NCBI RefSeq assembly: GCF_000208925.1
Contig: NW_001914887.1
Coordinates: forward strand, 87,747-102,472
DNA: 14,726 nt
Reading direction: 5' to 3'
Source: Entamoeba histolytica HM-1:IMSS
Lineage: Eukaryota; Evosea; Mastigamoebida; Endamoebidae
Each line of letters starts with the position of its first letter. The first letter of the stretch is position 1. The notes under the pieces were generated by a model. That model was not told the origin of the DNA, did no database searches, and worked only from the letters and a program-made list of their open reading frames with translations. Of this stretch, positions 1 through 7,361 are shown one piece after another. The translations under genes were made by a program, and so were the position numbers.

Positions 1-338
1 TGATTTTTTTTTTTAATATTTTTGATAAAAAAAAATTGAAATTAAAATTAAAATTTAAATAAGAAAAAAAGAGTGAAAATATTTTTTTTTTGTTATTATA
101 ATTTTTTTATTCAATGAATAATATTTTCTATTTTGGTTTCTTTTTTGGTTTCATTTAATACGAAAAAAAGGAAGTAAATTCCAATATTTTTATAAACCAA
201 GTTATTTTTAAAATATTTTAAAATAATTTGTATTTATAAAAAGAATAATAAAAAGAAGTAAATTTAAAACGAAAAAAAAAATAAAAAAAAAAAAAACAAA
301 AGAAGGAAATAAGAGAAATTAAAGATCATCAAATTCAT
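1..338. other. AT-rich upstream spacer of the channel gene
   Basis: No coding sequence is visible here. The stretch is made of A-runs and T-runs. From about 241 onward the + strand is strongly purine-rich (AAGAATAATAAAAAGAAG and similar) up to the start codon at 339. This suits the 5' flank and promoter of the channel gene. The end of any gene further left is not visible. Confidence 0.6.
329..337 (+). promoter_or_regulatory. Inr-like motif just before the channel start codon
   Basis: TCAAATTCA matches the Entamoeba initiator AAAAATTCA at 7 of 9 positions and lies directly before the ATG at 339. Entamoeba mRNAs usually have 5' leaders of only about 5-20 nt, so the location is plausible, but the motif is short and AT-rich and could occur by chance. 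Confidence 0.35.
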
Positions 339-2927
339 ATGAATGGAAGTAAGATTGAAATGATTACAAATGGAATTGATGATATTAACATTCAATCAAC
401 TGTTGCACATGGATTTGATTCATATAATAAAAATGAAAATAAATCAAATAATAATAAAGCAACAAGAATTAATAAACCATTTAAAGAACAAACGATTCAA
501 TTTATTAGATGGTTAAGAAAATCGTATGTAACAGGAATTGTAATAGTAGTTGATATTTTAATGAATTTATTTTTATGTATACTTAATATTATTGATACAT
601 ATTTTGATAAACCAGAAGAAATGAAACCATTATTATATATTGAATTTATTGTAAATTGTTATTTATTAATATCATGGATGTATGAATGTATTGTAAATTT
701 ACATATTCAAAGATTTATGCTTCCAATATCATTATCTATTCTTATTATTACATTTATACCATTAGTTTATTATGTTATTACAGAAGAATCAATATTTCAT
801 AATTGGGAAAATCATAGTCATGTTTATTCACTTTGTTTCTTTAGAGTATTATATCTTGATTGTTTACTTTCTGAAGCATTAGTATATTTTTGGGTTGGTG
901 AAAATCAAAAATTATTTCATATTGTAGATAAAATATCAAATACTATTGTATTTCTATTGTCTTTACTTTATTTTTCTGCTTCTATTTTTCATTTATTAGA
1001 AGGATTTAATCCATCAAATAGTTTTCATCATTTTCATAATTGTTTTTATTTTTGCGTAGTAACAGTTGTTACAGTTGGATTTGGTGATATGTATCCACAA
1101 ACTAGTCTTGGAAGAATTTATTGTACATTGTATATATTAGCTTTCTTTTTTATATTTCCAATGAGACTAGGTCAAATTATTACTGCTTTAAATCAACGAT
1201 CACAATCACGATTATTTTATGCTAATAAACATGTTCTTTATACTGGTGATTCACATTTACTTCCATATTTTATTCCTAAAATTAAAAGTGATATGGTAGC
1301 ATTATTACCTAAATTTGATTATCGTGTATTATCAAAAAGAAAATATAAACGTTTTTTTTATAATGGAGACGCACAAAATGAATTTGATTTACATCAATCT
1401 AATTCAGAAAAAGCAAAACAAGTTATTTTAACATCAGATGGAAATGACCAACTTACTTTTTTAAGATGTAAAACATTATTTCAAATATGTTCATGTCCAA
1501 TATTCGTTTATATTAAAAAACCTGATTTATTTAGTGTATTTAAAACATTAGGAGCAGAAGTATTATGTGAAGAATATGTTAGATTAATGTTAGCTGGTGA
1601 GATGTGTGTTCCACATTATATTGATGTAATGAGGTCATTATTTTCAATTAAAACACGTAAAATTCAAATTAATTTATTAAGAAATTTTAAAACACCACAA
1701 TATTTTATTGGTAAAACTGGAACAGAAGTAGAAAAAATAATTATGAATGAATTAGGATGTGTTATTGTTGGAATTATGTCAGGAGATAGAATTGAATATT
1801 TTAATTGTTCAAAACAATTAGATGCAAAAGATAGAATATTTATTATTTCAAGTGAAAGTAAATATCAAAGAATTAAAGAACAAAAAATATCATCAGTTAT
1901 TAATTCTGATATTTTTATTTCAGAAGAAGAACCAACAAAAATTATTAAAAACCAACAACAAACTTTTCATAAAAAGAAAGTTATGTCAAGTTGTATTATT
2001 AATAAAGTAACAAGTTCATATCATAAATTAGTTGTTGGATATCATCGTGGAGTTGAATTAATTCTTAGAAAATTTAGAGAACGAAATGATGATTTATTAA
2101 TAATAGCAGTAAGAGATTTAAAAGAAATTGAAGCAGATTGGAAAGTATTAAGTAATATTGAAAATTTTTTTGTTATAATTGGAAATTTACATGAAGAAAC
2201 ATTTTATGAAAAATTAAATATTATGAAATCAACAACAATAATGATTTTACCAAGTGATAGACTTGGAAAAGATGAAAGTGATGTTATAATAATAGCAACA
2301 ATTGTACAATCAGTAATAGAAAAGAAAAAAATATTATTAGAAACAGAAAATGAAGTAAAAATGAAATCAACACCTAAAATAAAAATACCAATAATTTGTG
2401 AAATTGAAAAACAAGAAAGTGAAAGATTTGTTAAGGATTTTGCAACAACATTTTCTAATTGTTATGCACCAGAAATGATTTGTAATATGGTTCGTTATAA
2501 ATTTAATAATAGAGTATGGCTTGACTTTTCTACAGTAACAAGTGATGTCTCAGTTGTTAGTGTTCAAGTACCTCCTGAAATGGTAAATTATCCATTTCAA
2601 TTAATTTTTGAATTTATGTTAGAAAAAAATGCAAAATGTCTTGGAATATTAAAACAAAAACATGGAAAATATCATTTATATTCAAAAAAGAATTATTTAT
2701 TACAATCAAATGATATTTTATTTTGTGTTGTAAAACAACGTGAAATTAGAACAGTTAATTCAAAAATATCACATTTTAGTCCATCTGTTTCATGTTCTCC
2801 TTCATCATTTGGATTAATAAATAGAAATATAAATCGTTTAAGTCAAACAAAACCAGTAGTTATTAATTTTAAAAAAGATGTTGAAATAAATCCATTTGAT
2901 AGTTCATCTTCTTCTTCAGATGAATGA
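339..2927 (+). CDS. Slo-like potassium channel with two RCK domains
   Basis: Predicted plasma-membrane or organelle K+ channel subunit of 862 residues. The N-terminal 50 residues are Asn-rich and soluble. Hydrophobic segments follow at about 63-85 (S1), 97-118 (S2), 127-147 (S3), 158-187 (S4-like), 198-222 (S5) and 260-285 (S6). The selectivity filter TVGFGD is at 245-250, with a pore helix before it. The C-terminal half has a first RCK/Rossmann domain from about 298 (HVLYTGD) to 510 and a second at about 585-760, the arrangement of KCa1/Slo and SLACK channels. The S4-like helix has only one arginine, so voltage gating is doubtful. No Asp-rich calcium bowl is seen, so the gating ligand is unknown. 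The protein is shorter than animal Slo (about 1100-1200 residues) and ends in an acidic Ser-run. The start was chosen as the first Met after an Inr-like motif. The membrane boundaries are estimates by eye. Confidence 0.9.
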   Translation: MNGSKIEMITNGIDDINIQSTVAHGFDSYNKNENKSNNNKATRINKPFKEQTIQFIRWLRKSYVTGIVIVVDILMNLFLCILNIIDTYFDKPEEMKPLLYIEFIVNCYLLISWMYECIVNLHIQRFMLPISLSILIITFIPLVYYVITEESIFHNWENHSHVYSLCFFRVLYLDCLLSEALVYFWVGENQKLFHIVDKISNTIVFLLSLLYFSASIFHLLEGFNPSNSFHHFHNCFYFCVVTVVTVGFGDMYPQTSLGRIYCTLYILAFFFIFPMRLGQIITALNQRSQSRLFYANKHVLYTGDSHLLPYFIPKIKSDMVALLPKFDYRVLSKRKYKRFFYNGDAQNEFDLHQSNSEKAKQVILTSDGNDQLTFLRCKTLFQICSCPIFVYIKKPDLFSVFKTLGAEVLCEEYVRLMLAGEMCVPHYIDVMRSLFSIKTRKIQINLLRNFKTPQYFIGKTGTEVEKIIMNELGCVIVGIMSGDRIEYFNCSKQLDAKDRIFIISSESKYQRIKEQKISSVINSDIFISEEEPTKIIKNQQQTFHKKKVMSSCIINKVTSSYHKLVVGYHRGVELILRKFRERNDDLLIIAVRDLKEIEADWKVLSNIENFFVIIGNLHEETFYEKLNIMKSTTIMILPSDRLGKDESDVIIIATIVQSVIEKKKILLETENEVKMKSTPKIKIPIICEIEKQESERFVKDFATTFSNCYAPEMICNMVRYKFNNRVWLDFSTVTSDVSVVSVQVPPEMVNYPFQLIFEFMLEKNAKCLGILKQKHGKYHLYSKKNYLLQSNDILFCVVKQREIRTVNSKISHFSPSVSCSPSSFGLINRNINRLSQTKPVVINFKKDVEINPFDSSSSSSDE

Positions 2928-3269
2928 ATATATTTTTATTATCTTCTTTCATTTCTACAAATAATACATTTTTTCTTATTTTTAATTGATTCTTTTATTT
3001 TATTATTCTTTTTTTGTTTATGTCTTCTATTAGTTTCTTCTTTCTTCTGAACATTTGACACCGAAGTATTAAGAGTTTCTTTTTTTTATTAGAACCAAAT
3101 TCATTGTAATCTAAACATTCTTTTTACTCTTACGAAGTAAACGGAAGTTTCTTCCATTTAATATTTGAAGAGATATTAAACCGTTTAAAAGAATAAAGAA
3201 TAAAATAGAAACAGAAATAATCTACTTAAAGGAAAAGAATAAAATAAAGGAATTTCAAATTACAAAAGA
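2928..3269. other. Spacer between channel and adenosine deaminase genes
   Basis: The left two thirds are pyrimidine-rich on the + strand and would hold the channel 3' UTR; a possible broken minus-strand ORF (2939-3157) is listed separately. The right part (about 3183-3255) is purine-rich and probably holds the promoter of the deaminase gene; GTTTAAAAG at 3183-3191 loosely resembles the Entamoeba TATA-like element GTATTTAAA, but lies nearly 80 nt from the start codon. Confidence 0.45.
2939..3157 (-). pseudogene. Possible broken small gene, lysine-rich with a CxxC tail
   Basis: On the minus strand an ATG at 3157 opens a short reading frame (MEETSVYFVRVK). It runs out of frame at a short A-run and again at an 8-A run near 3080-3090. 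Across these two runs the three frames continue one another as a coherent Lys/Glu/Asn-rich peptide that ends KCIICRNERR before a stop at 2939-2941. Net length from ATG to stop is 219 bp, a multiple of three. This may be a decayed or frameshifted gene of about 70 codons, or simply a polypurine strand that reads as Lys-rich in any frame. I do not recognise the peptide. It overlaps the presumed 3' UTR of the channel gene. Sequencing errors in homopolymers could also create such breaks. Confidence 0.22.
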
Positions 3270-4316
3270 ATGACTACAACTATTACTCATGACTTATTCA
3301 AACAAATGCCAAAAGCTGATTTACATCGTCATTATGATGGATGTATTAGACCAAGTTCTATTATTGAAATAGCTAAAGAACAAAACATAGAATTACCAAC
3401 ATATGATTTAAATGAATTAAATAAATTAGTAATGATGACTAATGATTGTGAGTCTCTTGTTCAATATTTAAAAGCTTTTGATATTATTAATTTAGTATTA
3501 CAAACAAAAGATAATATTGAACGTACTATGTTTGAATGCTGTGAAGATGCATATCTTGATGGATGTACTTATGTAGAATTTAGATTTGCTCCAATTCAAA
3601 GTACAAATAAAGGATTATCAATGAAAGAAGTAATGGAAGCTTGTATTGCTGGAGTTAAAAAAGCAGAAAAGAAATATGGTATTGTTGTACGTTTAATTGT
3701 ATGTGCAATGAGACATTTAAGTGAAGAAGAATCATTAAAAGCAGCACAATTAGCAGTAGAATTTAAAAATGATCATGTAGTTGGATTTGATCTTGCAGGT
3801 CCAGAAAATGGATTTATGCCATCAAGACATAAAAAAGCTTGTCAATATGCATTTGATCATGGAATTCATATTACTATTCATGCAGGAGAAGCAGCAGGAT
3901 ATGAAAGTGTTGATGATGCAATTAAAAATCATGCAGAAAGAATTGGACATGGAGTAAGATTATTAGAAAATAAAGAAACAATTAAAAACGTTATTGAAAA
4001 TAAAGTTATTGTTGAATGTTGTTTAACTAGTAATATTCAAACTAAAGCTATCAATAAAATGGAAGATCATCCAATTTTACAATTAATGGAATTAGGAATT
4101 CCTTGTACTATTAATACTGATAACACCACAGTTAGTTCTTGTTCTTTAAGCGGTGAAGATGAATTATTTACTAATTTATTTGGATTCTCAAATGAACAAA
4201 TAGTAGAATTAATTATGAATTCTTTTAGAGCTGCTTTTATTGAAGATGAATCAATTAGAACGAAATTAATCCAAGACGCTTATACTAAAATGAGACAACT
4301 TAAGGTTATTGTCTAA
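3270..4316 (+). CDS. Adenosine deaminase
   Basis: Cytosolic zinc hydrolase that deaminates adenosine (and probably deoxyadenosine) to inosine, a purine-salvage step; Entamoeba is known to depend on salvage. The 348 residues match the family length. Zinc ligands are visible as H19 and H21 (DLHRHYDG), H204 (IHAGE) and D284 (NTDN). The catalytic Glu is E207 and the second catalytic His is H227 (ERIGHGVRL). The segment GFDLAGPENG at about 172-181 is also typical. The residue after the zinc-binding Asp is Asn (TDN) where animal and E. coli enzymes have Asp (TDD); as far as I recall, many Firmicutes and actinobacterial enzymes share TDN, so the gene looks bacterial in type and may have been acquired laterally. 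Adenine deaminase is an alternative reading. The start is the only good Met before the HxH motif. TAATT and a T-run follow the stop, as expected for an Entamoeba 3' end. Confidence 0.93.
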   Translation: MTTTITHDLFKQMPKADLHRHYDGCIRPSSIIEIAKEQNIELPTYDLNELNKLVMMTNDCESLVQYLKAFDIINLVLQTKDNIERTMFECCEDAYLDGCTYVEFRFAPIQSTNKGLSMKEVMEACIAGVKKAEKKYGIVVRLIVCAMRHLSEEESLKAAQLAVEFKNDHVVGFDLAGPENGFMPSRHKKACQYAFDHGIHITIHAGEAAGYESVDDAIKNHAERIGHGVRLLENKETIKNVIENKVIVECCLTSNIQTKAINKMEDHPILQLMELGIPCTINTDNTTVSSCSLSGEDELFTNLFGFSNEQIVELIMNSFRAAFIEDESIRTKLIQDAYTKMRQLKVIV

Positions 4317-4344
4317 ATTGATCATTGTTCATTTTTTTAGATTT

Positions 4345-4364
4345 CTTTTTTTTTTTTTAATTAA
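4345..4364 (+). terminator. Probable 3'-end / polyadenylation region of the deaminase gene
   Basis: A T-run followed by TAATTAAA lies about 30-45 nt behind the stop codon at 4316. Entamoeba 3' ends commonly carry a TA(A/T)TT motif beside pyrimidine-rich sequence. The assignment is by position and composition only. Confidence 0.35.
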
Positions 4365-4448
4365 AAAAACTTTATTATTTAATACTTCTTTATTATTAAA
4401 AAATAAAAAAAAATATCTTTTTATTTAAAATTTAAACTACTTTTTTTT

Positions 4449-4470
4449 TTAATTCTCTTCGTTACTATTT
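4449..4470 (+). repeat. Left copy of a perfect 22-bp direct repeat
   Basis: The 22 bases from 4449 to 4470 (core CTCTTCGTTACTATTT) recur exactly at 5163-5184. The core is not low-complexity, so chance is unlikely. It may be the target-site duplication of a 692-bp insertion (4471-5162). Confidence 0.7.
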
Positions 4471-4636
4471 GTCAGTACTATCTTTAATTGCACACTTGTG
4501 ACGTCAGCAAGATTAACTTATTTCACCATCCCTTATATCTTTTGACTATAGGAATGTGTCTTATGAAATATTCTTACTTCTTACTCTTGTGTCTTTCTTT
4601 CTTGACTTTCCTTTATTTTATTATTTCATATTCTTC

Positions 4637-5077
4637 AGAACTAAGATGGCATGTCTGAAACACCAAATACAAACATTAATATAATTCATGTTTTGAATCT
4701 CCCAGTTATTACCTGATTATGACAGTGTATTTGAATTAGAAATGTATTAGGTAAAACTGCAAAGGGTGGAGCAAGATATTATGATAGAATATTACATGGA
4801 TGTAATATAAGAATCTACTGAAGTGTGGGTATGACTAAAAGAAAATTAAACATAATAATATAGTGGGAATGAAATAGTCTCTTCTCTCATTCATAAAATA
4901 AAGAAAAATGAGATTATTTAAAATTAAGTTTGAATTCAAAGAAGAAGATAAAAAGAAGGAATAAGCAGAAAGAAGTTTGAGAAGACATTAATAGGAAAAA
5001 ATAAAACAAAGAAGTGATTTTCTCAATTTGCAAGAAAAACCAAAATGATATGTTTAACAAAAATATTACTCTTTTTT
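4637..5077 (+). mobile_element. Diverged SINE copy, + orientation
   Basis: The first 95 or so bases align clearly with the minus strand of the copy at 6836-7453: AAGATGGCATGTCTG here against AAGATGGCACGTCAG there, and GAATCTCCCAGTTAT in both. Further on, AAAATTAAACATAAT is shared, and the last part (about 5015-5077) also aligns and ends in a T6 run (5072-5077), as the other copy ends in a longer T-run. The middle differs: this copy lacks the imperfect repeat block and has about 95 bp of other sequence. A-box-like and B-box-like motifs are at 4647-4657 and 4691-4699. There are only two internal TTTT runs. The 5' boundary is set by alignment, not by an adjacent duplication. It is probably an old copy or another subfamily. 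Confidence 0.7.
4647..4699 (+). promoter_or_regulatory. A-box / B-box-like internal Pol III promoter of SINE copy 1
   Basis: TGGCATGTCTG (4647-4657) matches the A-box TRGYNNANNNG at 10 of 11 positions. TTTTGAATC (4691-4699) matches the B-box GWTCRANNC at 7 of 9. The span is 53 nt, identical to the second copy and close to tRNA genes. The B-box is decayed compared with copy 2. Confidence 0.45.
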
Positions 5078-5162
5078 AAACAACGAAGAGATGGGATTAA
5101 TCTCCCCTAAACTAGGAAGAATAGATGAAAAATCTATTAACACTTAATTAATTACTTAATTC

Positions 5163-5184
5163 TTAATTCTCTTCGTTACTATTT
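5163..5184 (+). repeat. Right copy of the perfect 22-bp direct repeat
   Basis: Identical over 22 bases to 4449-4470. The base before differs (C here, T at the left copy), which fixes the repeat length. The interval between the copies is 692 bp and is longer than the recognisable SINE by about 165 bp on the left and 85 bp on the right. An inverted 9-mer AACGAAGAG at 5082-5090 is complementary to CTCTTCGTT inside the repeat. Confidence 0.7.
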
Positions 5185-5683
5185 CTCTTTTTTATTAATT
5201 TTTTATTCCTCCATTCTTCTAGAAAACAACTAATTTTTTTGTTTGATTTGAATAATGTCTTCAAATCATGAATTTTTTACTCAAAAATTATTAATAATAA
5301 TTTGAAATTAAGTGACGTGTATTTGCAATGGAAAATATTTGAATGAGTTTCTTGAATTTGTAACGAATCTCGTTCTAAACCTTCTAACGTTTTAATAAAA
5401 TAAATTCTAAATTAAATACTTAAATTCAAGTTGTTTTCTATAAGAATCAAATAGAAATTCACCCAATAGACTTTGACAAAAAAATAAAACAAGATAATTC
5501 ATAATGCTTCGAAAGATTCTTAAAAATTATTTTTACTTAAGTATAAGAGAAAGAATTTCGTTATCAACAGCAATACTCAAAAAGAGAAGTGGAAATGAAA
5601 GAAGATATTACCAATAAGAAAAAAAAAGAAAATACTAATTGACTCTTTTTTTTAATGAAAAAAAAAATATTATTGTATAAACT

Positions 5684-5692
5684 TTCAATTCA
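5684..5692 (+). promoter_or_regulatory. Inr-like motif of the TLDc gene
   Basis: TTCAATTCA matches the Entamoeba initiator AAAAATTCA at 6 of 9 and lies 20 nt before the ATG at 5713, a normal leader length for this genus. A TATAAAC lies just upstream but too close to be an ordinary TATA element. Confidence 0.25.
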
Positions 5693-5712
5693 TTTAATTA
5701 TTACTCTTCTTT

Positions 5713-6714
5713 ATGGGTAATAAAGTCTCTCAACAACGTAAATTACAAGCTACACCAATTAATATAATGCAATTTGATCCTCCTATACAGTTTGAAGTTG
5801 ATATGGATGGAATTGATACATTGGATAAAAACTCTGAAAACTCTACTTCTTCTTCTACTAGACAATATCATTTGAATAAATCTTCAAGTGATCTTGATAG
5901 TTTTATTCCTTCAAATAATGCACGTAACCGAATGACTTCATTTAACTCTTCTGGACAAACTTTTGATCATATTCATCCCCGAAATAAATTAAAACGTTTT
6001 CAAAGTTGTGTGTTTCAAGAGTCAAAAGATTTAATTAGAAAAGATAAGAAATTAAAACGAATACTTCCTAGTAATAGAACTGATCCAATTTTTATTGCTT
6101 TAGAAGGATGTCCTAAATCAGATAATTACTCTTTTTCTTCTTCTCTTACATTTCCTATGACAAATCCTATCTCATCTCCAATCGTAAAAAATACTTTTGG
6201 AGCTGCAAAAATTAATGAATTAAAAAGTTGGACTGGAAAAAGAGACTCTCATATTATTTATTCTTCTAATTCAGATGAATTGTCTTCAAGAGAACTTAAT
6301 GCTAAGATTTGTGGAAAAGAAAATATTATGCTTCTTGTCATAACAGAATCTGGAGATATTTTCGGTTGTTATGATCAAACATTAATCCCATATATAAATA
6401 CTCATAGAACTGTTATAAAAAGTGAAGAATTCATTTTATTCGTTTTTGACAGTTATGGAAATACTGCTTTATTACAAAAAACTTCATTAGGTCATTGTAA
6501 TGATAACAACCCTCTTGTTTTATTTGATTGTTCTGAAGATTTCCATGTTTTTGAAATTGATAATGCTTTTACTTTAGAAACAAATGGTTACATTCATGTT
6601 CAAGATGATATTTTTGAAAATTATGATTTGATTAATGGAACAATTCAATACCCACAACAATATTTTACTATGGATTTAAAAATTAACCATCTTATTGCTC
6701 TTCAGTGGATTTAA
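5713..6714 (+). CDS. TLDc-domain protein with predicted N-myristoylation
   Basis: A 333-residue protein of unknown exact role. The N-terminus MGNKVSQQ fits the N-myristoylation consensus (Gly2, Ser6), which would anchor it to membranes. Residues about 10-160 are Ser/Asn/Thr-rich and look disordered, with many possible phosphorylation sites. A TLDc-like domain fills about 167-333; the segment LKSWTG...IIYSSNSDELSSRELNAKICGK followed by IMLLVITESGDIFGCY is the form seen in the many Entamoeba TLDc proteins. TLDc domains elsewhere are linked to oxidative-stress resistance and to binding of the V-type ATPase, but function in Entamoeba is not established. The start is fixed by the myristoylation motif. 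The gene sits alone between two SINE copies in opposite orientation. The domain call is by recognition of the pattern, not by a profile search. Confidence 0.8.
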   Translation: MGNKVSQQRKLQATPINIMQFDPPIQFEVDMDGIDTLDKNSENSTSSSTRQYHLNKSSSDLDSFIPSNNARNRMTSFNSSGQTFDHIHPRNKLKRFQSCVFQESKDLIRKDKKLKRILPSNRTDPIFIALEGCPKSDNYSFSSSLTFPMTNPISSPIVKNTFGAAKINELKSWTGKRDSHIIYSSNSDELSSRELNAKICGKENIMLLVITESGDIFGCYDQTLIPYINTHRTVIKSEEFILFVFDSYGNTALLQKTSLGHCNDNNPLVLFDCSEDFHVFEIDNAFTLETNGYIHVQDDIFENYDLINGTIQYPQQYFTMDLKINHLIALQWI

Positions 6715-6812
6715 ATCCCTTGTTTACATAGCCTTTTAATTAAATTTCATATTATTATTTTTATCTTTTACTTATTCATTTTTCTTTTCTAAATTACACT
6801 CAATCATCCATT

Positions 6813-6835
6813 TCGATGATATTCTGTAAAATAAA
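6813..6835 (+). repeat. Left 23-bp target-site duplication of SINE copy 2
   Basis: 23 bases, beginning TCGATGATATTCTGTAAAA, recur exactly at 7454-7476. The right end runs into the A13 tract (6833-6845), so the boundary with the element is uncertain by a few bases. Confidence 0.88.
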
Positions 6836-7189
6836 AAAAAAAAAAGAAATCAATTATGATTAACCTTATTTTTTAGGTTTTTCATCATGTTGAGAAGTGA
6901 GCGAATCAGTTTCTTCAACACGCTTTATTTCTATTGAAATAAAGTTTTTGCAAGCATGCTCGACTTAAATGGTTCCTCAATTAAGTTGCTGCCTGACTTT
7001 TATTTTGATTTTAATGAGTAATATAATATTTCTCATTCTTTATATTGTTGTTTTAAGGAGAGTATATCCATAACTTACTGTTATAGCTCATCTCCTTTTA
7101 CCTTCGACACCCCTTAAAGAAACCCTATTCCTTGATAATATCATTATGTTTAATTTTTGTGCAACAATATCAATTATATATGCGTCTTC

Positions 7190-7330
7190 TTTAATAAATG
7201 ATAATTCTTAATACATAATACCTCCTTAGTAAATAATAATCCTTATAATTAATAATGAATAACAATACACCTTAATGAATAATAATCTTTTATTATAATC
7301 ACTTCTAATAAATATTAATAATAATAAACA
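7190..7330 (-). repeat. Imperfect repeats of about 27 nt inside SINE copy 2
   Basis: Units built on (A/G)TAAATAATAATC and CCTTA(A/G)T recur several times, for example CCTTAGTAAATAATAAT, CCTTATAATTAATAATGAAT and CCTTAATGAATAATAAT. Spacing is irregular (about 17-29 nt). The block is absent from copy 1. Variable internal repeats of 26-27 bp are described for EhSINE1. Confidence 0.5.
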
Positions 7331-7361
7331 GTTAGTGTTGAATAGATATTATCTCACCAAA

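Larger units (their letters stand above)
4317..5712. other. Gene-poor stretch with a SINE relic
   Basis: No intact coding sequence is seen in about 1.4 kb. It holds a 22-bp direct repeat (4449-4470 and 5163-5184), a diverged SINE (about 4637-5077), and about 165 bp left and 85 bp right of the SINE that are not explained. From 5185 to 5712 I see only AT-rich spacer, purine-rich at about 5580-5640, and then the presumed promoter of the TLDc gene. Confidence 0.6.

Noticed and set aside
1822..2010. 62-codon frame inside the channel gene
   Set aside because: It is a Lys-rich shadow frame of the coding sequence on the same strand.
4471..4636. Second SINE head left of copy 1, suggested by a CACTTGTGACGTCAG stretch
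   Set aside because: Only a few bases around GACGTCAG resemble the SINE head and no further alignment follows.
4741..4818. Short frame reading LGKTAKGGARYYDRILHGCN, reminiscent of the histone H4 N-terminal region
   Set aside because: It lies in the middle of a SINE-like element, is closed by stops on both sides, and only a handful of residues match. Chance similarity is more likely than a histone retrocopy.
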